DNA of 64,000 nucleotides, taken from the NCBI RefSeq assembly GCF_019947135.1, contig NZ_JAGSHT010000007.1, forward strand, positions 1 to 64,000, written 5' to 3'. The notes below the pieces were generated by a model that did not search any database, was not told the origin of the DNA, and worked only from the letters and a program-made list of their open reading frames with translations. The stretch is from Occultella gossypii. Lineage in GTDB: Bacteria > Actinomycetota > Actinomycetes > Actinomycetales > Beutenbergiaceae. Below, piece after piece: positions 1 through 8,224 of the stretch (position 1 is the first letter of the stretch; each line of letters opens with the position of its first letter). The translations under genes and the position numbers were made by a program.

Positions 1-79
1 CCCCCCCTGCCCCCGCGGCGCGGGCCCCCCCCCCCGCGGGGGGGGGGGGGGCCCCCCCCCCCCCCCCCCCGCCACAGCC
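1..79. other. C/G homopolymer runs at the window edge
   Basis: Almost pure runs of C and G, up to about twenty identical bases, directly abut the stop codon of gatB. No gene, repeat unit or terminator can be recognised. The composition is unlike any other intergenic stretch in the window, so this is most likely low-quality sequence at a contig end rather than biology. Confidence 0.7.
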
Positions 80-1582
80 TCAGCCGAGGCGCTCCATGAT
101 CAGTTCGCGCACCCGGCCGGCGTCGGCCTGGCCGCGGGTGGCCTTCATGACCGCGCCGATCACGGCGCCGATCGGGCCGAGGTTGCCGGAGCGGATCTTC
201 TCCGCGATGTCCGGCTGCGCGGCGAGGGTCTCGTCGATGACCGCGAGCAGCGGGCCGTCGTCGGAGACCACCTCGAGGCCACGGGCGGTGACGATGTCCT
301 CCGGGGACCCCTCGCCGGCGAGCACACCCTCGAGGACCTGCCGGGCCAGCTTGTCGTTGATCCTCCCGGAGTCCACGAGCGCCTGCAGCTGCCCGATCTG
401 CTCCGGCGTGACCGGGAGGTCCTCCAGCGCGACGCCCTGGGTCTTGGCCGTGCGGGCCAGTTCCCCCATCCACCACTTGCGCGCGGCGGCCGGGGAGGCC
501 CCGGCGGCGATGGTGGTCTCGATGATGTCCACGGCGCCGGCGTTGACCACGTCGCGCATCTCTGCGTCGGCATAGCCCCACTCCTGGCGCAGGCGACGCC
601 GGCGCGCCACCGGGGCCTCGGGCAGGGTCGCCCGGATCTCCTCGACCCACTCCCGCGGCGGCGCGAGCGGCACCAGGTCGGGCTCGGGGAAGTACCGGTA
701 GTCGTCGGCGTCGGACTTGACCCGACCCGAGGACGTCGACCCTGTGTCCTCGTGGAAGTGACGCGTCTCCTGCAGAACGGAACCTCCGCCGTCGAGCACC
801 GCGGCCTGCCGCGACACCTCGTACCGGACCGACCGCTCGATGGAGCGGAACGAGTTCACGTTCTTGGTCTCGGTACGCGTGCCGAGCGGCGCATCCGCGG
901 ACTCGCGCAGGGACAGGTTCACGTCCGCGCGCACGTTGCCGCGCTCCATCCGCGCCTCGGAGACCCCGAGGGAGCGGAAGATGTCCCGCAGGGTCTGCAC
1001 GTACACCCGGGCGATCTCCGGCCCGCGGGTGCCGACGCCGGTGATCGGGCGGGTGACGATCTCCACGAGCGGGATGCCGGCCCGGTTGTAGTCCACGAGG
1101 GAGTACTCGGCGCCCTGGATCCGGCCGGTGGCGCCGCCCACGTGCGTGTTCTTGCCGGCGTCCTCCTCCATGTGCGCCCGCTCGATCTCGACGCGGAACA
1201 CCTCGCCGTCCTCGAGCTCGATGTCGAGGTAGCCGTCGAACGCGATCGGCTCGTCGTACTGCGAGGTCTGGAAGTTCTTCGGCACGTCCGGGTAGAAGTA
1301 GTTCTTCCGGGCGAACCGGCAGGTCTCGGCGATCTGGCAGTTCAGCGCCAGGCCGATCTTGATCGCGAACTCCACAGCCCGGCCGTTCACGACCGGCAGA
1401 GCGCCGGGCAGCCCCAGCGAGACCGGGGTGACCGAGGTGTTCGGGACCTCGCCGAAGGAGGCGGGCGCGTCGTCGAACATCTTCGTGGCGGTACCGAGCT
1501 CGACGTGCACCTCGATGCCGAGGACGGCGTCGTAGCGGGCGATCGCCTCGTCGTAGTCGACGAGTTCGTCGGTGACACTCAT
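80..1582 (-). CDS. gatB: Asp-tRNA(Asn)/Glu-tRNA(Gln) amidotransferase subunit B
   Basis: A 500-residue GatB. It is the tRNA-binding and kinase subunit of the GatCAB amidotransferase, which turns mischarged Glu-tRNA(Gln) or Asp-tRNA(Asn) into the correct aminoacyl-tRNA using ammonia from GatA. The N-terminal catalytic domain opens with [12 protein letters not shown]. The conserved stretch [20 protein letters not shown] lies near residues 165-185, and the C-terminal YqeY-like helical tail is complete. The chosen ATG at 1582 overlaps the gatA stop by 4 bp (ATGA), which fits translational coupling better than the possible upstream start at 1630. It is the last gene of gatC-gatA-gatB. The gene ends only 79 bases from the window edge. 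Confidence 0.97.
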   Translation of the reverse strand: MSVTDELVDYDEAIARYDAVLGIEVHVELGTATKMFDDAPASFGEVPNTSVTPVSLGLPGALPVVNGRAVEFAIKIGLALNCQIAETCRFARKNYFYPDVPKNFQTSQYDEPIAFDGYLDIELEDGEVFRVEIERAHMEEDAGKNTHVGGATGRIQGAEYSLVDYNRAGIPLVEIVTRPITGVGTRGPEIARVYVQTLRDIFRSLGVSEARMERGNVRADVNLSLRESADAPLGTRTETKNVNSFRSIERSVRYEVSRQAAVLDGGGSVLQETRHFHEDTGSTSSGRVKSDADDYRYFPEPDLVPLAPPREWVEEIRATLPEAPVARRRRLRQEWGYADAEMRDVVNAGAVDIIETTIAAGASPAAARKWWMGELARTAKTQGVALEDLPVTPEQIGQLQALVDSGRINDKLARQVLEGVLAGEGSPEDIVTARGLEVVSDDGPLLAVIDETLAAQPDIAEKIRSGNLGPIGAVIGAVMKATRGQADAGRVRELIMERLG

Positions 1583-3093
1583 GCGTTGACCTCGAGTTCC
1601 GGGGCGCGGGACAGCAGCGGGGCGCCCCACTGGGCGAGCAGCAGGGATTCCAGGGCGGCACCGACGCGGTACAACCGCTCGTCGGCGCGGGCCGGGGCGA
1701 GGATCTGGAACCCGACCGGCAGACCGTCGTCGGACAGCCCGCTCGGCAGGGACAGGCCCGGCACGCCAGCCAGGTTCGCCGGGATGGTGGCGACGTCGTT
1801 GAGGTACATCGCCATCGGGTCGTCGACCTTGTCCCCGAACCTGAACGCCGTGGTCGGCGCCGTCGGCGAGACGAGCACGTCCACCTGGGCGAACGCGGCC
1901 GCGAAGTCCCGCTGGATCAGTGTGCGGACCTTCTGGGCGCTGCCGTAGTAGGCGTCGTAGTAGCCCGCGGACAGGGCATAGGTGCCCAGGATGATGCGGC
2001 GCTTGACCTCGTCCCCGAAGCCGGCGCCGCGGGTCGCGGCCATCACGCGCTCGGCGGTGATCGGGCCCTCGGTGGGCTCGACCCGCAGCCCGAACCGCAT
2101 GCCGTCGAACTTGGCCAGGTTCGAGGACGCCTCCGAGGGCAGGATCAGGTAGTACGCGGCGAGCGCGGCGGTGAAGCTCGGGCAGGAGACCTCGACGATC
2201 TCCGCGCCGGCGCTCGTGAGCAGCTCCAGGCTCGCCTCGAAGCTGGCGCGGACGCCGCTCTGGTAGCCCTCGCCGCCGAGCTCGGTGACGACGCCGACCT
2301 TGAGACCGGTCAGGTCGGCGGTGGCGCCCGCCTTCGCGGCCTCGGTGTACGACGGCGGCCGCTCGCTCAGCGAGGTCGAGTCACGCGGGTCGTGGCCGCC
2401 GATGACGTCGTGCAGGAGCGCCGAGTCGAGCACGGTGCGGGTGCACGGGCCCGCCTGGTCCAGGCTGGAGGCGAGCGCGATCAGCCCGTAGCGGGAGACG
2501 CTGCCGTAGGTGGGCTTGACGCCCACGGTGCCGGTGACGGCGGCCGGCTGGCGGATCGAGCCGCCGGTGTCGGTGCCGATCGCGAGCGGCGCCTCGAACG
2601 CGGCGACCGCGGCGGCCGAGCCACCGCCCGAGCCGCCCGGGATGCGCTCCAGGTCCCACGGGTTGCGGGTGGGTCCGTACGCGGAGTGCTCGGTGGAGGA
2701 ACCCATCGCGAACTCGTCCATGTTCGTCTTGCCGAGGATCGGCATCCCGGCCGCGCGCAGCCGCTCGACCAGGGTCGCGTCGTACGGCGGGATCCAGTTC
2801 TCGAGGATCTTCGAGCCGGCCGTGGTGACCTGGCCCTTGGTGACCACGACGTCCTTGACGGCGATCGGCACCCCGGCCAGGGCGGGCAGGTCCTCGCCGG
2901 CGGCGCGGGCGGTGTCCACCGCGGCTGCGGCGGCGAGCGCCTCGTCGGTGTTCGTGTGCAGGAAGGCGTGCACGGCGCCGTCGACGGCGCCGATCCGGTC
3001 CAGGTGCGCCTGGGTGACCTCGACGCTGGAGACCTCGCAGGCGGCGAGCCTGGTGGCGAGTTCCGCCGCGGTCGCGCGGGTGAGGTCGCTCAC
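1579..3093 (-). CDS. gatA: Asp-tRNA(Asn)/Glu-tRNA(Gln) amidotransferase subunit A
   Basis: A 504-residue amidase-signature enzyme, the glutaminase subunit of GatCAB. It hydrolyses glutamine and channels ammonia to GatB. The Ser-cisSer-Lys triad can be placed: Lys in [10 protein letters not shown] (near residue 80), the cis-Ser in the loop [11 protein letters not shown], and the nucleophile Ser in [11 protein letters not shown]. The loop reads GGSGGGS where GGSSGGS is usual; the first Ser, taken to be the catalytic cis-Ser, is kept, so activity is expected. The start is GTG at 3093, overlapping the gatC stop by 4 bp (GTGA), and the gene overlaps gatB by 4 bp. Confidence 0.97.
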   Translation of the reverse strand: MSDLTRATAAELATRLAACEVSSVEVTQAHLDRIGAVDGAVHAFLHTNTDEALAAAAAVDTARAAGEDLPALAGVPIAVKDVVVTKGQVTTAGSKILENWIPPYDATLVERLRAAGMPILGKTNMDEFAMGSSTEHSAYGPTRNPWDLERIPGGSGGGSAAAVAAFEAPLAIGTDTGGSIRQPAAVTGTVGVKPTYGSVSRYGLIALASSLDQAGPCTRTVLDSALLHDVIGGHDPRDSTSLSERPPSYTEAAKAGATADLTGLKVGVVTELGGEGYQSGVRASFEASLELLTSAGAEIVEVSCPSFTAALAAYYLILPSEASSNLAKFDGMRFGLRVEPTEGPITAERVMAATRGAGFGDEVKRRIILGTYALSAGYYDAYYGSAQKVRTLIQRDFAAAFAQVDVLVSPTAPTTAFRFGDKVDDPMAMYLNDVATIPANLAGVPGLSLPSGLSDDGLPVGFQILAPARADERLYRVGAALESLLLAQWGAPLLSRAPELEVNA

Positions 3094-3389
3094 TGCTCCT
3101 CCCCCAGGATCTGCGGCACCAGGAACATGCCGCCCTCCGCAGCCGGCGCCTGGGCGAGCACGTCCGCCACGGGCAGCGTCTGGCCGACGGTGTCCTCGCG
3201 CAGCACGTTGGTGAGCGGGATCGGGTGACTGGTGGCGGGCACGTCGTCGCCGGCCACCTCACTCACGGTCGCGACTGCCTGGACGATGACGTCGAGCTCA
3301 CCGGCGAGGCGGGTGATCTCGTCGGGAGCGAGGTCGATTCGGGCGAGCGCGGCAAGGCGCGCGACCTCATCGGAATTGATGGTGGACAT
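3090..3389 (-). CDS. gatC: Asp-tRNA(Asn)/Glu-tRNA(Gln) amidotransferase subunit C
   Basis: A 99-residue GatC, the small belt-like subunit that holds GatA and GatB together. The helical N-terminus ([19 protein letters not shown]) and the C-terminal segment with PLTNVLRED and FLVPQIL are characteristic. The ATG at 3389 is chosen because it gives the normal family length and because a TAGACT -10 element lies 7 nt upstream, suggesting a leaderless mRNA. It is the first gene of the gatCAB operon. An in-frame extension to 3503 exists but is not GatC-like. Confidence 0.96.
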   Translation of the reverse strand: MSTINSDEVARLAALARIDLAPDEITRLAGELDVIVQAVATVSEVAGDDVPATSHPIPLTNVLREDTVGQTLPVADVLAQAPAAEGGMFLVPQILGEEQ

Positions 3390-3396
3390 GGCCGCG

Positions 3397-3402
3397 AGTC
3401 TA
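3397..3402 (-). promoter_or_regulatory. -10 element of leaderless gatCAB promoter
   Basis: TAGACT read on the minus strand, followed by 7 nt and then the gatC ATG at 3389. This spacing places the transcript start at or next to the start codon. No convincing -35 was found. Confidence 0.5.
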
Positions 3403-3577
3403 CCCAGCGGCCGGCACCCGCCCGACGCCGCCCGGCACGGCCACCCGGCCCTACCCCGACCGGCCGAACGTACGGTTTCCCACGGTGGCGCGAACCGGAC
3501 CAACGTGGGAACCGCACGGTCGGCGCCCGGCGGCGATCGGCGACCAGGGCGTGCGGCGACCAGGGGCGTGCGGCGTC

Positions 3578-3583
3578 TACGGT
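3578..3583 (+). promoter_or_regulatory. -10 element of leaderless promoter for the DinB-like gene
   Basis: TACGGT followed by exactly 6 nt and a GTG at 3590. This is the same leaderless geometry seen before several other genes here, and it decides the start of the downstream gene. Confidence 0.5.
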
Positions 3584-3589
3584 GGTGCC

Positions 3590-4612
3590 GTGAGTGAGAA
3601 CGGCATCGCTGGAGACGACAAGGACTGGACCTGGGTCCTCGACCGCCGGTGCCCGGACTGCGGCCTCGACGCCGGCGCGATCACGCTGGCGGACGTCCCG
3701 GGCGCGATCCGGGCGCAGATCCCGCTCTGGCCCGAGGTGCTGCATCGCCCGGATGTGCGCGAGCGGCCGGACCCGGGCACCTGGTCCACCCTGGAGTACG
3801 CCGCCCACGTGCGCGACGTCTTCGAGGTGTTCGCCGGCCGCCTGAACCTGATGCTCACCGAGGATGACCCGCTCTTCCCGAACTGGGACCAGGACGCCGC
3901 CGCCGTGGCCGGCCGCTACGGCGAGCTCGAGCCGCACGACGTCTCCTTGGAGCTCCAGCGCCGCGGGGCCTCGCTCGCGTCCGACTTCGACGCCGTCACC
4001 GGCGAGCAGGCGACCCGGTCCGGGCTACGCAGCAACGGCTCGGTGTTCACCGTGCTGACGCTCGCCCAGTACCTGATCCATGACCTGGTCCACCACGCCT
4101 GGGACGTCACCCAGGGCCGGGCCGGACACGAGGGCGGCGACGTCGCGGCCTCGCCCGCCCGGACCGATCCCGGGGCCGCGTCCGCCGCCGGGGTGGTGCC
4201 GTCCGCGAACGACCTGGCCGACGGCGGCCCAAGCGTCGTCGAGGACGGTTCCGTCGACGGGACCACGGCCGAGGCCGGCCCGGCCGTGGACGGCGAGCCG
4301 TCCGCAGAGGCCGCCCCGCAGAAGGACCTGCCGCCGATCCAGCGCTTCGCACACGAGCACCGGCTGGCCGTCGGCTTGACGCTCGGCGTCCTCGCTCTGG
4401 CGCTCGCGGTGCTGTTCGCCGTCGCCACGCCCGACTCGGACGCGGGCGGATTCTCGGGGTTCGTCACCCGGTGGGCCAGCTCACTGTGCTGGCTCCTGGT
4501 CTCCGGTGTCGCGGTGTCCTGGGCGCTGCGAGCCAAACGCACCACCACGAACGGCCTCGCCTGGCTCGGGATCGCGTGCTACGCCTGCTACCTGTTCTTC
4601 CGGGCCGGCTGA
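3590..4612 (+). CDS. DinB-like domain protein with C-terminal membrane domain
   Basis: 340 residues. The N-terminal ~175 residues look like the DinB/maleylpyruvate-isomerase fold. They open with an actinobacterial WVLDRRCPDCGLDAG segment. Candidate metal-ligand histidines lie in YAAHVRDVFEVF and in LIHDLVHHAWDV. A low-complexity Ala/Gly/Pro/Asp linker of about 75 residues follows. The last ~85 residues hold about three hydrophobic segments, ending WLGIACYACYLFFRAG, so the C-terminus should sit in the membrane. DinB-family proteins are normally soluble, often thiol- or metal-dependent enzymes; the membrane tail is unusual. The start is the GTG at 3590, preceded by a TACGGT -10 six nt away. Activity is unknown. 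Confidence 0.75.
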   Translation: MSENGIAGDDKDWTWVLDRRCPDCGLDAGAITLADVPGAIRAQIPLWPEVLHRPDVRERPDPGTWSTLEYAAHVRDVFEVFAGRLNLMLTEDDPLFPNWDQDAAAVAGRYGELEPHDVSLELQRRGASLASDFDAVTGEQATRSGLRSNGSVFTVLTLAQYLIHDLVHHAWDVTQGRAGHEGGDVAASPARTDPGAASAAGVVPSANDLADGGPSVVEDGSVDGTTAEAGPAVDGEPSAEAAPQKDLPPIQRFAHEHRLAVGLTLGVLALALAVLFAVATPDSDAGGFSGFVTRWASSLCWLLVSGVAVSWALRAKRTTTNGLAWLGIACYACYLFFRAG

Positions 4613-4622
4613 GCCCGGGCGT

Positions 4623-5804
4623 ATGGAGACGTTCGAGGAGTTCGCAGCGGAGGCTGCTCGCGCGTTCGGCCGTCACCCCGCGGCATCGTCCACGGCGCCG
4701 AGCCCCGACGATCCCCGCGAGCTGATCGTCACCGTCGCGCAGGGGAACCGGCTCCGGGTCCGGCTGGACGCACCGTTCGCGCACGCCCGGACACTCCCCC
4801 CGCGGGAGCGGGACCGGTTCGTCGAGCGGTTCGTGGAGTCGACCCTGCGCCCGCCGGAGCCGATCGGCACGTTCGAGACCACGGCCGCGCGACTGCTGCC
4901 CGCGATCCGCGGCGACGCCTGGCTGGGCTCACACCCGCCGCAGATCGTCCCGGTCAGCCGGCCGGCCGCACCACTGCTGCACGTCGCCGTCGCGGTCGAC
5001 GACGTCGACCGGATCCGCTTCGTCGACCCCGAGACGTTCCACCGGTGGCGACGCCCGGCGGCGGACCTCATCGGCATCGCGGTCGGGAACCTGCGCCGCC
5101 ACCCGCTGGAGGTCGTCCCGCTCGATGGGGACCTCACCGGCGCCTTCGGGATCGGGGCACCGGACGGCTACGGGTCCTCGTGGCTGCTCACCCCCGACCT
5201 TCTGCTCGCTCACGCGGGACGGGTCCGCGGCGACCTGCTCGCGTTCGCGCCGACCCGTGACACCCTCCTGCTCGCGGGCACCGCGGATGCCGGGCCGCTG
5301 GCCGCCATGGCGGGCGCGCTGGACCTCTTCGACTCCCGCCCGCACCCGCTCTCGCCCGTGCCGTACCTGGTCCAGCCACAGGGCTTCGCGGCCTGGAATC
5401 CGCCGCCGGGTCATCCCGCCGGCCGGGGCGTGCACCTCGCTCGGGTGCGCCACGCGATCTCCGAGTACGACCAACAGACCGGGAACCTGACCCGGCGATT
5501 CGCCGCCGAGGGCCGCGACGCCCACGTCGCGAAACTGACCGGATTCTCACGCGATGGGCGCGTCACGACCGTGACCACCTGGGCCGAAGGGGTCACGGAC
5601 GCCCTGCTGCCCGGCGCGGACCTGATCGGCTTCGCCGGCCCGGACGGCGTCATCATGGTGCCGTGGCAGGAGGCCCAACGGATCGTCGGCGCTCTGCTCG
5701 TGCACGAGCCGGGCCACCTGCCGCAGCGCTGGCGCGTTCGCGGCTGGCCGAGCCCCCAGGTACTCGCCGCGCTGCGTGCCGCGGCGGCCCGCGCCGGCAC
5801 CTGA
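4623..5804 (+). CDS. DUF1444-like hypothetical protein
   Basis: 393 residues with no signal peptide or membrane segment. The central part resembles the DUF1444/YtpQ family pattern: VDDVDRIRFVDPETF, then LIGIAVGNLRRHPLEV, then a GYGSSWLLTPDLL segment, then GDLLAFAPTRDTLLLAG and PHPLSPVPYLV. That match is from memory of the family layout and is only moderately secure. The gene starts 10 bp after the DinB-like gene, so the two are probably co-transcribed. No catalytic residues can be assigned. The ATG at 4623 is preferred because the upstream in-frame sequence lies inside the preceding gene. Confidence 0.6.
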   Translation: METFEEFAAEAARAFGRHPAASSTAPSPDDPRELIVTVAQGNRLRVRLDAPFAHARTLPPRERDRFVERFVESTLRPPEPIGTFETTAARLLPAIRGDAWLGSHPPQIVPVSRPAAPLLHVAVAVDDVDRIRFVDPETFHRWRRPAADLIGIAVGNLRRHPLEVVPLDGDLTGAFGIGAPDGYGSSWLLTPDLLLAHAGRVRGDLLAFAPTRDTLLLAGTADAGPLAAMAGALDLFDSRPHPLSPVPYLVQPQGFAAWNPPPGHPAGRGVHLARVRHAISEYDQQTGNLTRRFAAEGRDAHVAKLTGFSRDGRVTTVTTWAEGVTDALLPGADLIGFAGPDGVIMVPWQEAQRIVGALLVHEPGHLPQRWRVRGWPSPQVLAALRAAAARAGT

Positions 5805-5835
5805 CCCACGAAACGTTCCCCGGGTCCCGTTGCTC

Positions 5836-6294
5836 TCAGTCCCGGCGTCGTCCGGACTGGTTGTCCGGAACCTCCCGCAGAACGTGCGCGAGACTGTCGT
5901 GGAGGGCAGTGAGCTCGGCGCGGCTCAGGCTTCCGAACAGGCTCTCGGCAACGCCGCGCGTCTGTTCCTGCGCGCGCTGCAGCCCCAGCGTGCCCGCCGC
6001 CGTGAGGGACAGCAGCCAGACGCGGCGATCCTCGACCGAGCGGGTCCGAGACACGAATCCGAGTTCTTCGAGGTCATCGATCACGCGGACCATGCCGGTC
6101 TTGTCCGTGTGCAGCTGCTGCACGAGGTCGCGGTGGGTTCGAGTGCCATCGCGGATGAGGAACATCGTCGCGACGTGCCGAGCACTCAGGTCCATCGGCC
6201 GCAACGCCGAGTTGAGGTCCTGAGTCGCGACTGCGTACGCGCGGTGGAGCAGCAGGCCCACCTGGAGTGGTGTCACGGCATCGGCAGAATTCAT
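5836..6294 (-). CDS. MarR family transcriptional regulator
   Basis: 152 residues with the MarR winged-helix layout. An N-terminal dimerisation helix leads to the DNA-binding region around residues 35-100 (DLSARHVATMFLIRDG, then THRDLVQQLHTDKTGMVRVI). The wing contains FVSRTRSVEDRRVWLLSLT, with the usual DRR of MarR wings. It is transcribed divergently from the small membrane protein at 6359 and probably controls both genes from the 64-bp gap between them. The ligand is unknown. Confidence 0.9.
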   Translation of the reverse strand: MNSADAVTPLQVGLLLHRAYAVATQDLNSALRPMDLSARHVATMFLIRDGTRTHRDLVQQLHTDKTGMVRVIDDLEELGFVSRTRSVEDRRVWLLSLTAAGTLGLQRAQEQTRGVAESLFGSLSRAELTALHDSLAHVLREVPDNQSGRRRD

Positions 6295-6317
6295 CGGACT
6301 CGCTTATTAGATCCATT

Positions 6318-6338
6318 TGGAACTGGTGCAACTGGAAC
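6318..6338. promoter_or_regulatory. Possible MarR operator (direct TGGAAC repeats)
   Basis: TGGAAC occurs at 6318-6323 and again at 6333-6338, with AACTGG also duplicated at 6321-6326 and 6330-6335. The repeats lie between divergent marR and the membrane-protein gene, overlapping the expected promoter zone. MarR proteins usually prefer inverted repeats, so the assignment is tentative. Confidence 0.35.
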
Positions 6339-6346
6339 CATACGGC

Positions 6347-6352
6347 TAGGGT
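6347..6352 (+). promoter_or_regulatory. -10 element of leaderless promoter
   Basis: TAGGGT followed by 6 nt and the ATG at 6359, giving a transcript that begins at the start codon. Confidence 0.45.
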
Positions 6353-6358
6353 CCTGCC

Positions 6359-6790
6359 ATGTCCACACACGACGCGCCCGCCCCACCCGCACCGCAATGG
6401 CCGCGCTGGTTGCTGCGAGTCTCGCTGACTCTCGCCGCCGTGCTGCTCTTCGCTCAATCCATCACCGCGGGGCTGTTCATGACTCAGGTGCGGGCCGCGT
6501 TCCCCATCCACCGGGAAGTGGCCAACGCGGCGGCGATCGCGATCCTGGTCGGCGTCGTCGCCGCGATCCTCTGCGTGCGTCTCCGGCGCGACCCGAGGTG
6601 GCCGATCGCGGCGGCCGTCGGCATGTTGATACTGATGTCGCTACAAGCGTTCGCCGGATTCCGCTCCCTGACCGCCCTGCACGTGCCGCTCGGCGTACTC
6701 ACCATCACGCTGGCCATCGCGTTCGCGGCCTGGACCTGGCTCGGCGGTCCGCGGCCGGCCATGGCACAACCACACCCGAATCGGGCCTGA
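6359..6790 (+). CDS. Four-helix integral membrane protein, MarR-linked
   Basis: 143 residues, with about four predicted membrane helices: LLRVSLTLAAVLLFAQSITA, then AAIAILVGVVAAILCV, then IAAAVGMLILMSLQAF, then LGVLTITLAIAFAAWTWL. No known motif is recognised. It is divergent from marR and is the natural target of that repressor. Small membrane proteins of this kind beside MarR are common and mostly uncharacterised. Confidence 0.75.
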   Translation: MSTHDAPAPPAPQWPRWLLRVSLTLAAVLLFAQSITAGLFMTQVRAAFPIHREVANAAAIAILVGVVAAILCVRLRRDPRWPIAAAVGMLILMSLQAFAGFRSLTALHVPLGVLTITLAIAFAAWTWLGGPRPAMAQPHPNRA

Positions 6791-6873
6791 CGCCGACCCC
6801 GAGCCACCCACCCGGGCACCGTGCCCCGGACCGCACCGACAGCCGATGTCGGTGCGTAGCCGGACACTGGGGT

Positions 6874-7239
6874 ATGACCACCGACCCCGTGCTCCGCGCC
6901 GTCGACTGCGTGACGATCCCGGTCCCCGACCTCGACACCGGCCTCGCGTTCTACGCCGGCGCACTCGGACACGAACTCCTCTGGCGCGACGAGACCACCG
7001 GGCAGGCCGGCCTGCGCCTGCCGGGCACCGAGACCGAGCTCGTCCTGACGACGACGGCGCCCTATGCGCCGGCGTGGCTCGTCGACGCGGTCCCGACGGC
7101 GGTGGACGCCCTGGTCGCAGCCGGCGCCACCGTACACCGGCCGGTCGAGGCGATCCCGGTCGGCCGGCTCGCCGTGGTCACCGACCCGTTCGGCAACGAC
7201 CTCGTGCTCCTCGACCTGTCCGCCGGCCGCTACCCGTGA
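6874..7239 (+). CDS. VOC (glyoxalase/bleomycin-resistance fold) protein
   Basis: 121 residues. The two beta-alpha-beta-beta-beta modules of the vicinal-oxygen-chelate fold are visible: DCVTIPVPDLDTGLAFYAGALGHEL, and a second half ending VVTDPFGNDLVLLDLS. The substrate cannot be told from sequence. It lies 83 bp after the membrane-protein gene and runs convergently into the araC gene, 13 bp away. Confidence 0.85.
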   Translation: MTTDPVLRAVDCVTIPVPDLDTGLAFYAGALGHELLWRDETTGQAGLRLPGTETELVLTTTAPYAPAWLVDAVPTAVDALVAAGATVHRPVEAIPVGRLAVVTDPFGNDLVLLDLSAGRYP

Positions 7240-7252
7240 CGCCCGGACCACC

Positions 7253-8140
7253 TCACGACACGTGGTCGGCCCGCGACGCCTGCCGGAACTGGGACGGGCT
7301 CGAGCCGCTCACCGCCCGGAACTGCCGGGAGAAATAGAACGCATCCGGGTAGCCGACCTCCCGGGCGACCTCGGCCACGGTCCGGCTCGTGGTCATCAGC
7401 ATCACCCGAGCCCTGGCCATCCGGATGCTCTTGACGTACTCGAGTACCCCGCCCCCGGTGGCGTGCCGGAACAGCGCCGCGAAGTGTGAGGCGCTCAGGC
7501 CCACATGCGCGGCCAGCTCCGGGACCCGGACCGGGGCGTCGAGGTGCTCGAGCAGGTAATCGCGGGCCCGCTGGACCGGGCCGGCATCGTTGCGCGGGCC
7601 GGCCAGCCGGTCCGCGCCGATCTGGGCGAGGACGTTCCAGGCCGCCCCGGCCGCAGCCATCAGGACCGGGCGGGTCTCGTCCCGTTCGAGCGCCTGCACC
7701 ACCTGCTCCATCGTGTGCACCGCGCGCGCGGGATCGTGCAGGTCCACCACCGCGTGCCCGGCCCCGCCGACGATCGGTGCGAGCAGCGTCGGCACGTCGG
7801 ACCCGGCGGCGTGGCACCACCAGAGCGTCCAGGGGTCATCGCGGTCGGCCCGGTACAGGTGCGGGGTGCCGGGCGCCAGCACCAGGGCCTGGCCGACCCC
7901 GATCGCCTCGGTCGAATCGCCGACATCGCACCAACCGCGGCCCTCGGTACACACCAGGACCACGGCTTCACGTGCCCCTTTCGGCCGGGAGCGGCCATGG
8001 TTCGCGGCGTGCGGGAAGTACCCGGCGTCGGTTGCCAGCAACCGCTCGGTGACCCCGACCGTCAGCGCCTCGCTGACCAGCGGACGCGGCAGCACCCGCA
8101 TCCGCTGCCCCGGGAAGCCGTCCCTCGTGTACGTCACCAT
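7253..8140 (-). CDS. AraC family regulator of the glycoside-use locus
   Basis: 295 residues. The N-terminal cupin-like sugar-sensing domain covers residues ~20-165 (for example QALVLAPGTPHLYRADRDDPW). A C-terminal AraC/XylS double helix-turn-helix follows, with LAAHVGLSASHFAALFRHATG and VAREVGYPDAFYFSRQFRAV. It is transcribed away from the DUF5107-hydrolase-ABC operon across an 84-bp gap, the usual position of a local activator of such clusters. The ATG at 8140 is chosen; MRVLPRP, 13 residues further in, is an alternative. The sequence does not identify the inducer. Confidence 0.9.
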   Translation of the reverse strand: MVTYTRDGFPGQRMRVLPRPLVSEALTVGVTERLLATDAGYFPHAANHGRSRPKGAREAVVLVCTEGRGWCDVGDSTEAIGVGQALVLAPGTPHLYRADRDDPWTLWWCHAAGSDVPTLLAPIVGGAGHAVVDLHDPARAVHTMEQVVQALERDETRPVLMAAAGAAWNVLAQIGADRLAGPRNDAGPVQRARDYLLEHLDAPVRVPELAAHVGLSASHFAALFRHATGGGVLEYVKSIRMARARVMLMTTSRTVAEVAREVGYPDAFYFSRQFRAVSGSSPSQFRQASRADHVS

Positions 8141-8212
8141 GGCAGTAGCCTGCCATCGAATCGTCCAGGAAGTCCGGCCGATCGGACATTCCCCGACCCA
8201 CCCTGGCCTGCC

Positions 8213-8218
8213 TACTGT
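8213..8218 (+). promoter_or_regulatory. -10 element of leaderless promoter for the carbohydrate operon
   Basis: TACTGT followed by exactly 6 nt and ATG at 8225. It would drive the DUF5107-hydrolase operon and lies in the gap shared with the divergent araC gene, so the AraC operator should be nearby. Confidence 0.5.
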
Positions 8219-8224
8219 CGAACC

